A stretch of DNA of 33,212 nucleotides from Anaeroplasmataceae bacterium. GTDB lineage: Bacteria > Bacillota_I > Bacilli_A > Acholeplasmatales > JAEDCM01. Each line of letters starts with the position of its first letter. Position 1 is the first letter of the stretch. Positions 9,021-17,197 of this stretch are shown here, piece after piece. The notes under the pieces are model-generated. The model was given only the letters and a program-made list of their open reading frames with translations, was not told where the DNA came from and made no database searches. Position numbers and translations under genes: made by a program. Location: the NCBI GenBank assembly GCA_016294165.1, contig JAEDCM010000019.1:1-33212 (forward strand), written 5' to 3'.

Positions 9021-9029
9021 AGTATAACA
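9021..9029 (-). promoter_or_regulatory. extended -10 promoter of polC
   Basis: TGTTATACT on the minus strand about 20 bases before the polC start, with a T-rich and poor -35 region. It lies between the jetC terminator and polC, so polC need not depend on the upstream operon. Confidence 0.55.
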
Positions 9030-9068
9030 TATATTCTTAAAAAATAATAGTATGAAAGGTGTTTTCAT

Positions 9069-9101
9069 AAAAAAATTATCCCCTAAAATATTTTAGGGGA
9101 T
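9069..9101 (-). terminator. terminator of the JetABC-like operon
   Basis: A perfect palindrome with arms ATCCCCTAAAAT and ATTTTAGGGGAT, followed by TTTTTTT on the minus strand, directly after the jetC-like stop codon. It ends the condensin operon before polC. Confidence 0.95.
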
Positions 9102-9107
9102 AAATAA

Positions 9108-12100
9108 CTATTTATTTACCTTTGGCACAACATAACTTTGTCTTCCATCACGGAAAATAATTAATGTTGTATCTACATAATTAGTAATTGGATATAGTTT
9201 CTGAGGTGTTGCAGCAATGATTAATTGTAAATCTAAATCTCTAACAAATTCCATCATACGTGCAATACGAGTTGAGTCCATCTTATCGAAGGCCTCATCA
9301 AACATGATCAATCCAATTGATGAACGAGCATTTGAATACATTTGAACAAATGATGCAATAATTGATACATAGAATGGTACCTGAGTTTCTCCTCCTGATT
9401 TTTCCTTTAAAATCTTTGAGAACATCGCTACCTCACCATTTGAATTGATGATTTTTATATCATAATCCATATATGTACGATAATCAGTATACTTGTTAAT
9501 TACACCCTCACTATTGATTTCATCAACACTTAAGGTATCAAATAACATTGCCATTTCTTGGTTATATTTCATTTCAAATTCAGGAGTAACGATTGGCCCA
9601 TTGACATCCTCATTTTCGGACATTACCATATCATAAATTCCTTCAAATTCTTTAGCTTTAGGGAAAATAAATTCATAGCACTCATCACCAAATTTTGTTG
9701 TTTGTAATGCTTGATTAATCTTTCTAACTCCATCCTGAGCCGCAAGAATATTACTTCTTAATTTAGCAATAAAATCCTCTTTAAAGATTCTTTCAGTATC
9801 CTCTCTAGCTGCTCTTACCTTATCCTCATACTCAATTAGATTGCTTCTTACTAAACGATCATATTCATTATAATATGTCTCCATATTTGCAAATCCTAAT
9901 GTACCTAAGAAGTTATACTCGCTATTATAAGCTAATTGCTTAGCTTTTAACTCATCTTCGAAGTTACTGATAGCTTTAAGGTTAGATTCTTGTTCCTTAT
10001 TGTATTTATTGAATAATTCAGATGTTTTATAAGTCTTAGCATCCTCAACATAAATACTATAAACTTGATTTTCAAGAGCGATATTTTCCATCTTTATTTT
10101 TGTAAATACCTCTTGATATTCGATTACTTGGTTTTCAAATGCTAAAATAGCATTTTCTAAATTAGTGATTTCTCCACCAATGCGTCCTAATTCCTCATGA
10201 GCCTTTAATAATTGAGAGTTTAAATCCTTTAGCTTATCACTTACAGCCTCATATTCCTTTTGAATTGAAGCAGCCTCTCCAGTAGTATCGGTCTTAACTG
10301 CACGCTTAGTAGTTAAATCCTTGATAATATTATTTTGGGTCTTAACAGCTAATACACTTGACATACCCTCAACAATTTGTTTTAAATTCAAACGAGAAAC
10401 AACATTGATTTCCTCTTCAATCTTACGAATTGAAGCATCAATTTCCACATATTCACCATGGATTTTTCTTTCCTCAGCTTGATATTTTGGTAATTGCATT
10501 TTGATCGCATCACGACCAATAAATGGTTTATCAATATGCGTATTTAATTGTCTTACAGTATAATTGTTATAAACAACTGAATCCTTTGTGATAGCTGTAC
10601 GATAATTCTCTAAATCACGAGTGCTGCTTGCGCACATTACATGACCTAAAACCATATTAATATAGCGCTTAGCATAAATATTATTACTTGTTATTAAGCT
10701 TGCAAGTGTGTTATCATCACACTTATCATATCCAACCATTTTCTTAGTGTTAACTAAACCAACACCATAGATTTGACGTTTAGACTTGATTTCATCAAAA
10801 ACATCCAATGCAAAATCAAAATATGCAGGTTCAACAATCAATGTGAATCTTTGAGCAGCTAAATAATTTTCAATTGCATCGCTCCATGATAAGTCTGAAA
10901 TCTCAAGCAACTCTGCTAAAATTCCTACACGAGCATCAATTCCGTTTTTCACAAAAGCATCATTAATCGCATCACGTAAGGCAATGACATTTGGATTATA
11001 TCTTAATTGGCGTCCCTCTAAAGCTTTAATTGTTTGAACTGCCATATCATATTTACGACCTAATTCCTTTTTAGTCATTCTTAATTGTCCTAAATCCTCA
11101 TATAGGTCTTCAACACGATTTTGTAATTGTGTTGAAATCTCTAAAACTTTTGATTTTAAATCATTATAATTAAGATCAGATAATTCAGATAGCGGTAAAT
11201 TTCTTAATTGTTTATAAGCCTTAAAATCATTTCTAGCAATGTAAGCATCTAGCATTGTATTATTCGCAATAACTTGTGATAAATACTTTTGTTTTTTGTT
11301 TTCCGCGATTTGAAGTTCCGATTTCATACGGTCAATTTGACCCTGTAATTGTTCTTTATTCTTGAAAGCATCATTGCTAATTAAATTACTATATAAAATC
11401 TTGCTCTTCTCATCATAGATACGAATAGTATTCTCTAAATCCTTGATAATTTCTAATTGATCATCACGTTTAGCAATAACCTTCTTTAAATCCTGTTTAA
11501 GCTTGTCCGCTTTATTTTGTAATTCTTCAATACCAACTAATTTAATTAATAAATCGTGGATTGTTGACTTCTCATTTCTTAATTTAATCTCACTAGCAAT
11601 TCTGTTTAATTCTGAAAGATCATTAATCTTACGTTTTATTACCTTTAATGTTCTTTCTAAATCCTTATACATTCTAATTGAATCTTGAATAGTTTCAACA
11701 TCAATTTTCTTTTCCTCTAGTAAATATTGATAGATGAAATCCTTAACATTATTGATTGGCTTAAACGCTAACGCCTTTTGAATTAAAGTAAAGAATCTCT
11801 CATTTACTGGACCATAAAAATTTCTAAAAGCAATTTTTGCATCACGTTTAGTAGTATAAATATCATGAATTAATCCAGTTTCCTTAATTCCCGTACCAGA
11901 TAGGATTACTCCATCCTTGATAAACATCTCATCAACCATTTGTAATGGTGTTTGATAGAAAACAAATTTTACAGTATCAATGCTTGATTTGTAATCTAAA
12001 ACGGTACCAATAGTTGTATATTGATTTGTTAATGTGTCAAAGAATTCTAAAGCAATGTGTGATGAAACATCACCATTTCTTAAATATTCTTGATTATCTA

Positions 12101-12326
12101 AACCTAGTTTACAGCAAATATATCCTCGAAGGTTACGATTACCATGGTCATGGGCAGCCATATTAAAGTTTTGTTCTCCAGCTGTTAAAACATATTGAAT
12201 GGCATCCATGATTGTTGATTTACCAGTTGCATTTTGACCAGTTAGTAAAACATCATTTTTTACTTCGATAGTTTCATTCGCAAAATAATGCCAATTGATT
12301 AATCTGATCTTAGTTAGCTTCTTCAT
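9108..12326 (-). CDS. JetC/MksB/MukB-like SMC ATPase
   Basis: The motor subunit of a condensin-like complex of the Wadjet/MksBEF class: an ABC-type ATPase with long coiled-coil arms that extrudes DNA loops. Walker A is GQNATGKST (30-38). Two long coiled coils run from about 270 to 900 and flank a hinge-like region (about 440-590, including RVGILAELLEISDLSW and LIVEPAYFDF). The signature is KSGGETQ (about 976) and Walker B is GLIMFDEAFD (about 1005), followed by AATPQKL. The ATG at 12326 is preferred: GGGAGGTGCTAGCG precedes it, and it overlaps the jetB-like gene by 17 bases. Length 1072 aa. Third gene of the DUF1189-JetA-JetB-JetC order. No JetD nuclease follows. RecN/SbcC-type ATPases are unlikely given the neighbours. 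Confidence 0.88.
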   Translation of the reverse strand: MKKLTKIRLINWHYFANETIEVKNDVLLTGQNATGKSTIMDAIQYVLTAGEQNFNMAAHDHGNRNLRGYICCKLGLDNQEYLRNGDVSSHIALEFFDTLTNQYTTIGTVLDYKSSIDTVKFVFYQTPLQMVDEMFIKDGVILSGTGIKETGLIHDIYTTKRDAKIAFRNFYGPVNERFFTLIQKALAFKPINNVKDFIYQYLLEEKKIDVETIQDSIRMYKDLERTLKVIKRKINDLSELNRIASEIKLRNEKSTIHDLLIKLVGIEELQNKADKLKQDLKKVIAKRDDQLEIIKDLENTIRIYDEKSKILYSNLISNDAFKNKEQLQGQIDRMKSELQIAENKKQKYLSQVIANNTMLDAYIARNDFKAYKQLRNLPLSELSDLNYNDLKSKVLEISTQLQNRVEDLYEDLGQLRMTKKELGRKYDMAVQTIKALEGRQLRYNPNVIALRDAINDAFVKNGIDARVGILAELLEISDLSWSDAIENYLAAQRFTLIVEPAYFDFALDVFDEIKSKRQIYGVGLVNTKKMVGYDKCDDNTLASLITSNNIYAKRYINMVLGHVMCASSTRDLENYRTAITKDSVVYNNYTVRQLNTHIDKPFIGRDAIKMQLPKYQAEERKIHGEYVEIDASIRKIEEEINVVSRLNLKQIVEGMSSVLAVKTQNNIIKDLTTKRAVKTDTTGEAASIQKEYEAVSDKLKDLNSQLLKAHEELGRIGGEITNLENAILAFENQVIEYQEVFTKIKMENIALENQVYSIYVEDAKTYKTSELFNKYNKEQESNLKAISNFEDELKAKQLAYNSEYNFLGTLGFANMETYYNEYDRLVRSNLIEYEDKVRAAREDTERIFKEDFIAKLRSNILAAQDGVRKINQALQTTKFGDECYEFIFPKAKEFEGIYDMVMSENEDVNGPIVTPEFEMKYNQEMAMLFDTLSVDEINSEGVINKYTDYRTYMDYDIKIINSNGEVAMFSKILKEKSGGETQVPFYVSIIASFVQMYSNARSSIGLIMFDEAFDKMDSTRIARMMEFVRDLDLQLIIAATPQKLYPITNYVDTTLIIFRDGRQSYVVPKVNK

Positions 12327-12915
12327 CGCTAGCACCTCCCTTAGCCTCATAACTTTGTAGTAAATTATATAGGTTATCAATATCTAAGCTATTGATTGCT
12401 AAAAGTATTGTTGGGAAAATGATAACATCACAAGATCCCTTAGTTACATCACCCTGTGGTTCAATTAAATTAAATCTTCTAAACATACGCAATATTGCTA
12501 CTAAATCAGTTTTAAAGATTTTCTTTTTATATTCTAGAGTATCATATTTTTGATGAATTTCGTCAACCTTAACTGTCACATGACTTCCCTCAGTAAATTG
12601 TGCAATTTTTTCTTGATATAAAATTCTTAATAAAATTAATATAATACTTTCTGTTTTCTTAAGCTTGAACAAATTTTTATTTGTTAAATTGATTAATTGG
12701 ATTGCTCCATTATCAACTGATACAATTACCTCCCAACCAATTACTTGAAAATACTCATCGAAAACCTTCTTATAGTTTAAAACAAAATAATAAGCTTCCT
12801 TAGTATCCCTCTTATCCTTTGATAAAAAACAGTTGTTCAATAATTGATTACAAACATCAGAAAACATTTGCTTTTCTTTATCATTAAATTTTTCGTATAA
12901 TGTTACAAAATCCAT
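12310..12915 (-). CDS. JetB/MksE/MukE-like condensin accessory protein
   Basis: A 201-aa soluble protein, mainly helical with winged-helix character. In Wadjet and MksBEF the E-type (KITE) subunit binds the kleisin linker and DNA. Sequence supports a MukE-like fold only weakly (ESIILILLRILYQEKIAQF, then LVAILRMFRRFNLIEPQGD), but position is decisive: it lies four bases after a JetA-like gene and overlaps a JetC-like gene. Its ribosome site AAGGAGA lies within the last codons of the JetA-like gene, so translation is coupled. The acidic C terminus ends SDEEAN. Confidence 0.78.
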   Translation of the reverse strand: MDFVTLYEKFNDKEKQMFSDVCNQLLNNCFLSKDKRDTKEAYYFVLNYKKVFDEYFQVIGWEVIVSVDNGAIQLINLTNKNLFKLKKTESIILILLRILYQEKIAQFTEGSHVTVKVDEIHQKYDTLEYKKKIFKTDLVAILRMFRRFNLIEPQGDVTKGSCDVIIFPTILLAINSLDIDNLYNLLQSYEAKGGASDEEAN

Positions 12916-12919
12916 CTTC

Positions 12920-14311
12920 TTATCTCCTTAATATATCAAAATCGTTTAGTATAAACGTGTCTGTTTCATATTTTCGATCAAGCTTCATAATACGATATTT
13001 TTCGCTCGTTGTTCCATATACAATGACATATAGAAGCTTTAATAATGAATCCTCAGTTGGTGTCTCTCTAAATAGCTCACTAGCACGAACTTCGTGATAG
13101 CGGTCTAAAGCTTTATCGACATATGCCAAAATTTTTGGTTCACTATATTCTAAATCATAAGCATTCATAAACTCATCAGTTAAACCACCAAGATCCGGAC
13201 GATTTAAATCTGCAAGCTTTTGTGGTTCAAATTTTTGATTAATCATTCTTGGTGAATATAATGATGCTTGATTAATCACCTTTTGATTGCTAATATGAAT
13301 CATTTCATTCGCAAAGGCTGTTAATTTATTATCGGTAAATCCATTTCCTTTGGAAATAAACTTTAAGATATAATTTAGCTTTCCTAATGTATCTGTCTCA
13401 TTATTTAATAAGAATTTAACCTTTGTAATTGTTGAATTAACATAAATTTTATTTTTCAATTCAATTTCATCAATTAAATCATCAAGATTATTAAAGATAT
13501 CAATTGTCTCATTGATTGATCTTTCAACAAGATAATTAGCTTCCTCATAACCAATGTTCTTATCAATCATATATTCCCCGACAATTTTATTAATTAAGAC
13601 CTCATCCCCGAAAATGTCCTCAAGCTGTTGCAAAATTCTTCTTTTATATCTATCAACGTTATCATAAGTTTTTAAACGTTGATATGACTTGTCCACCAAT
13701 TGAGTTTTATAATCAATTAATACTTCCATTAAATCCTTAATCTCCGTATTTTTACTGATTGATAAGATGTAATCCTTAAGTTTTAAATTAATCTTTTTTA
13801 TCTCTGAAACAAATTCAGCACTTAAGCGATAAACCTGATTAATTACTAATCCATAATCCTGCTCACTAGTCTTTGTTAGTAACGAATAAATACTAAATAA
13901 ATATCCACGGTATTCAAACGCACCATAATTAGTAACATCATCCTCAACTGTTGAAATTTTTTCAAACCCCTCAAGAATTGTTAAAGCATAGTATCTAAAA
14001 CTTACTGTATCGTTATAATCATTATCAGTATCAATACTAATCCACCCAGTTTGATATAGCTTATCTAATACAAAATTTGCTCTCTCACGACTTGTCATAT
14101 TAATTGCTTCTTCTTCATCAAACTTTTCATCATTGTTAAAATAATCAACTAATGAGGAAACAGCTTCCTCCTTCGATACATCAAATCCCATTTTTGAATC
14201 ATATAATTCATAAAGAATATTTAAGCAATCATAATAAATTTCCTTGTTTTTTGATGCAAGAATATTGAAGAAATTTTGCGGAACTACATTAAAAATATTC
14301 AAACCCCTCAC
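12920..14311 (-). CDS. JetA/MksF-like kleisin subunit (DUF5716-like)
   Basis: A 463-aa soluble protein starting with VVPQNFFNILASKNKEIYYD, the N-terminal pattern I associate with Wadjet JetA (DUF5716). JetA/MksF is the kleisin that bridges the heads of the SMC dimer. N-terminal winged-helix region (about 1-110), long helical middle (about 150-330) and a C-terminal winged-helix-like region (about 380-463). The GTG start at 14311 lies directly after the TAG of the membrane-protein gene, with AAGGA upstream; a TTG at 14302 after AGGTGAGGGG is an equally possible start. Operon context with JetB- and JetC-like genes makes the assignment reasonably firm. Confidence 0.78.
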   Translation of the reverse strand: MRGLNIFNVVPQNFFNILASKNKEIYYDCLNILYELYDSKMGFDVSKEEAVSSLVDYFNNDEKFDEEEAINMTSRERANFVLDKLYQTGWISIDTDNDYNDTVSFRYYALTILEGFEKISTVEDDVTNYGAFEYRGYLFSIYSLLTKTSEQDYGLVINQVYRLSAEFVSEIKKINLKLKDYILSISKNTEIKDLMEVLIDYKTQLVDKSYQRLKTYDNVDRYKRRILQQLEDIFGDEVLINKIVGEYMIDKNIGYEEANYLVERSINETIDIFNNLDDLIDEIELKNKIYVNSTITKVKFLLNNETDTLGKLNYILKFISKGNGFTDNKLTAFANEMIHISNQKVINQASLYSPRMINQKFEPQKLADLNRPDLGGLTDEFMNAYDLEYSEPKILAYVDKALDRYHEVRASELFRETPTEDSLLKLLYVIVYGTTSEKYRIMKLDRKYETDTFILNDFDILRR

Positions 14312-15118
14312 CTACTCTTTTCCTTCAATTTTTATTATATTAATTGAGCGCAATGCCGTTGAAGCATAAAAGGCACCCAAGAATACACCTACATAGAATA
14401 ACCAATCGAAATAAAAAAGTTCACCGATTAGAATTACAACATTGGTAATTGTTAAGCTATAAATACAAATTTTTAAAATAATCTTAAATGAAATGTTTCT
14501 CCACATACGGAAAACCACCGCTAATAATAAAGAAATTAAGAAGTACTCTAAAACAAGCATTAAATAAGTGTCAATTATTTCTACCATAATATAATTATCT
14601 CTAACTTCATCATAAATAATATCTATTGCACCCTTAAGTTTCAGAATACTTGTCATATAGTTCTCACTAGTACTATCAATTAAGCTATTAAAATTCAGAT
14701 TATCTAATCCTAATTCTTGATATGTAAAGCTATATCCAACAACCATATTATAATAAATATTAACCTTGTTATCTTTGAAAGTTGCAACAAATGAATACAA
14801 TAAATCATCCTGATCAATATTATCGTTAATTATAACTCGTACTGAACCAACTGTTAAAGTTGCTGGCTTAGTAACGTTTAATTGCCCATTTAAAATATAT
14901 CCGCCTTCAAGATCATCCGCCTTCTCCATAATTTCTGATTTAATATTGGAGATTGCTTGATTATTTGTCGGACTATATCTAACTATGTGAATAAATGTTG
15001 GTACTAAGCATAACAAAGACAGTAGTACCATATATAAGAAAATAGTACGTTTACGATCAATAACATATTGCCCGATTAATCTTGGATAGCATAAGCATGT
15101 TTTAAAACGTTCTATCAT
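14312..15118 (-). CDS. DUF1189-like membrane protein, first gene of the JetABC-like operon
   Basis: A 268-aa protein with one transmembrane helix near the N terminus (about 25-46), an extracytoplasmic domain of about 125 residues and three or four helices in the C-terminal third (about 178-262). This layout and the start MIERFKTCLCYPRLIGQYV resemble DUF1189 proteins (YvdJ-like) of Bacillales, whose function is unknown. The ATG at 15118 has AAAGGAG upstream. Its TAG stop directly abuts the GTG of the JetA-like gene and it carries the operon's promoter, so it is co-expressed with the condensin. It might anchor the complex to the membrane; that is inference from gene order only. Confidence 0.65.
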   Translation of the reverse strand: MIERFKTCLCYPRLIGQYVIDRKRTIFLYMVLLSLLCLVPTFIHIVRYSPTNNQAISNIKSEIMEKADDLEGGYILNGQLNVTKPATLTVGSVRVIINDNIDQDDLLYSFVATFKDNKVNIYYNMVVGYSFTYQELGLDNLNFNSLIDSTSENYMTSILKLKGAIDIIYDEVRDNYIMVEIIDTYLMLVLEYFLISLLLAVVFRMWRNISFKIILKICIYSLTITNVVILIGELFYFDWLFYVGVFLGAFYASTALRSINIIKIEGKE

Positions 15119-15149
15119 TCTTTCAACTCCTTTTTCCAAATACTCTTTT

Positions 15150-15158
15150 ATTATAACA
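15150..15158 (-). promoter_or_regulatory. extended -10 promoter of the DUF1189-JetABC operon
   Basis: TGTTATAAT on the minus strand, about 32 bases before the ATG at 15118. It is divergent from the promoter of the radical-SAM gene at 15196. Confidence 0.6.
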
Positions 15159-15195
15159 TAATAAATCATTTTTTTATCTTATTTTTTTAAATTTA

Positions 15196-15204
15196 TGATA
15201 AAAT
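15196..15204 (+). promoter_or_regulatory. extended -10 and short leader of the TIGR01212 gene
   Basis: TGATAAAAT on the plus strand, 16 bases before the ATG at 15221. Transcription would begin about at the GGTGAT ribosome site, giving a leader of roughly ten bases. The same arrangement recurs at 20107. Confidence 0.5.
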
Positions 15205-15220
15205 AATTTTGGTGATAAAA

Positions 15221-16147
15221 ATGAACCTAATGAACAATGAAAAGCACTATAATACATTGAACAATTATTATAAACAAAAATATCACAAAAAAATAGCGAA
15301 AATTTCCTTAAATGCTGGATTTACCTGCCCGAATATTGATGGGAAAAAGGGATATGGTGGATGTATTTATTGTTCAAATGGTAGTGGTGAATTTGCTGGG
15401 GATAAAAATAAAACCTTGAAGGAACAATTTAGTCAAATCAAAGCCATTATGAATCAAAAATGGGATGACTGCCACTACATAGTTTATTTTCAATCAAATA
15501 CCAATACTTATGCGCCCATCAATGTTATTAAAGAAAAATTTGATGAGGCCATAGCCCTAGATGAAAATATCAAAGAAATTTCCATTGCTACGCGTTGTGA
15601 TTCAATTTCTGATGAATGCTTAGATTATCTATCTGAATTAAATAAAAAAAAGCCTGTTCAAATCGAACTAGGCTTACAAACCACTAATGAAAAAACAGCA
15701 AAATTTATTAATCGTGGACATTCTTTAGAGGAATTTGATACTATGGTTAAAAAACTTCAAAAAAGAAATTTAAGTGTCGTTGTCCACATCATCAATGGTC
15801 TTCCTTATGAAACTAAGGAGGATATGATTAACACTATTAAGCATGTAAATGATTTAAAAATAAAAGGTGTTAAAATCCATATGCTTTATGTTTGCCAAAA
15901 CACAAAGCTAGGACAAATGTATTTAGAAAAACCCTTTCATATTCTATCACTAGAGGAATATGTAGAGATTACCGCCAATCAGCTTCAATATCTTGATAAA
16001 GATGTCATCATTCATCGTATAACTGGTGATGCGAATAAAGAAACTCTAATAGAACCAAAATGGGGTTTAAAGAAATTTATTGTCATCAACGAAATTGATA
16101 AATATATGCGAAAAAATAATATCTATCAAGGAGATTATGCCAAATAA
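15221..16147 (+). CDS. TIGR01212-family radical SAM protein (YtqA/YhcC-like)
   Basis: A 308-aa radical S-adenosylmethionine enzyme. The [4Fe-4S] cysteines are C36, C48 and C51 in GFTCPNIDG followed by GGCIYC, the spacing typical of the TIGR01212 family (B. subtilis YtqA, E. coli YhcC). IELGLQT and the later HIINGLPYET are typical barrel motifs. The substrate is not known to me. The ATG at 15221 is chosen over the TTG at 15209 because GGTGAT lies just before it. Its 3' end overlaps the convergent kinase-Nudix gene by 13 bases, and its apparent terminator is inside that gene. Confidence 0.92.
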   Translation: MNLMNNEKHYNTLNNYYKQKYHKKIAKISLNAGFTCPNIDGKKGYGGCIYCSNGSGEFAGDKNKTLKEQFSQIKAIMNQKWDDCHYIVYFQSNTNTYAPINVIKEKFDEAIALDENIKEISIATRCDSISDECLDYLSELNKKKPVQIELGLQTTNEKTAKFINRGHSLEEFDTMVKKLQKRNLSVVVHIINGLPYETKEDMINTIKHVNDLKIKGVKIHMLYVCQNTKLGQMYLEKPFHILSLEEYVEITANQLQYLDKDVIIHRITGDANKETLIEPKWGLKKFIVINEIDKYMRKNNIYQGDYAK

Positions 16148-17154
16148 TCTAAAACTAAATTAATAATAAACAAATCACGACGTTGGACTAATATTCCAAC
16201 GTTTTTATTTTCTTTTTCTAGCAATTTCTTAAGTTCGTAAATATTAATCCATTCAATACGATCAAAGCATTCTTTTTCTTCTTTGGTTAATGAATTTTTA
16301 GTTTTCTTTTCCACCCTAGCCATAAAAACATCATCCAAATTAAATTGTTTAATCACATTATAACGGTAGCTAATTGCTCCTAGATATTTTAAATCCTTAA
16401 TTGTTACTCCTAATTCTTCTTCAATTTCACGCCTTAAACAGCCCTCAGCATCCTCATATGGCTCATATCCTCCACCAGGAATTTCATAATGCTCACGGCA
16501 TCCAAATATATCCTCACATTTGATATGAACGATACCTACTTCATTTTTATCATTTAGTATAACGCCACGCGTCGCAATCCTTGAATCATTAAGAATAGAT
16601 TCCTGATATACATCATCAAAAAACTCCTTAATAATGCCATTTTTCACAATTTTATTATGAATTCCTGCCGCAATTAATGCACACTTCTTAACGTCATGTC
16701 TTTTGGTGTCAATGCTATAATCTCCTAGACCTACATTAAACAATAATTCATCCATTTCAAGACGTCTATTGATGTCATTTATATCATCTAGACGATTAAT
16801 CATTCTTTGTTTTCGCTCTTCCTTTGGCGCATAAATATAAAAGGTCACAACATGATCTAAATGCTTATATGCATCTAGTCCATTTGGCTCTAGAATAACA
16901 TAAGTATTGTCGTTTATGTCCCCCTTAGATGTCCCGTAATAATTTCCATTATATTTAGTAGTTTCAAAGAAAAAACCATTATTTTTCTTGTTATAAAATT
17001 CATCCTCGGAAATAAAATGATAATCAATACCATCTATCTCATTTGATCTCTTTTTTCTTGTTGTATAGGTTACAATTTTTTTGAACCCATATTTTGATAA
17101 TTCTTTACCTATCTCAGTTTTACCAGATGCACTAGGGCCAATTAAAACAATCAT
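16135..17154 (-). CDS. guanylate kinase-Nudix hydrolase fusion
   Basis: A 339-aa protein with two domains. Residues 1 to about 175 are a guanylate kinase (GMP to GDP): P-loop GPSASGKT at 6-13, then TTRKKRSNE, DGIDYHFIS and GNYYGTSKGDI, the usual GMP-binding elements. Residues about 190-330 are a Nudix hydrolase with a perfect Nudix box, GX5EX7REUXEEXGU, running from 229 (GYEPYE) to 250 (REIEEELGV), which binds Mg2+ to cleave nucleoside diphosphate-X compounds. Start supported by AGGAGATATT. It follows leuS after a terminator and has no clear promoter of its own. Whether it replaces a separate gmk gene cannot be seen here. Confidence 0.88.
   Translation of the reverse strand: MIVLIGPSASGKTEIGKELSKYGFKKIVTYTTRKKRSNEIDGIDYHFISEDEFYNKKNNGFFFETTKYNGNYYGTSKGDINDNTYVILEPNGLDAYKHLDHVVTFYIYAPKEERKQRMINRLDDINDINRRLEMDELLFNVGLGDYSIDTKRHDVKKCALIAAGIHNKIVKNGIIKEFFDDVYQESILNDSRIATRGVILNDKNEVGIVHIKCEDIFGCREHYEIPGGGYEPYEDAEGCLRREIEEELGVTIKDLKYLGAISYRYNVIKQFNLDDVFMARVEKKTKNSLTKEEKECFDRIEWINIYELKKLLEKENKNVGILVQRRDLFIINLVLDYLA
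16180..16206 (+). terminator. plus-strand terminator inside the kinase-Nudix gene
   Basis: ACGTTGGA pairs with TCCAACGT around a short AT loop, followed by TTTT on the plus strand. It is correctly placed to end transcripts of the TIGR01212 gene, but it lies within the 3' coding part of the convergent gene. Confidence 0.65.
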
Positions 17155-17173
17155 AATATCTCCTTTTTTGGTC

Positions 17174-17197
17174 AAAAAAGACTGCTTTCACAGTCTT
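17174..17197 (-). terminator. terminator of leuS
   Basis: AAGACTG pairs with CAGTCTT around TGAAAG, followed by a T run on the minus strand; the stem overlaps the leuS stop codon. The kinase-Nudix ribosome site follows at once, so read-through may express that gene. Confidence 0.85.

Noticed and set aside
9108..12326. Reading the large ATPase as SbcC or RecN
   Set aside because: The gene order with a JetA-like and a JetB-like gene and coupled starts fits the Wadjet/MksBEF class; no SbcD or recN context exists.
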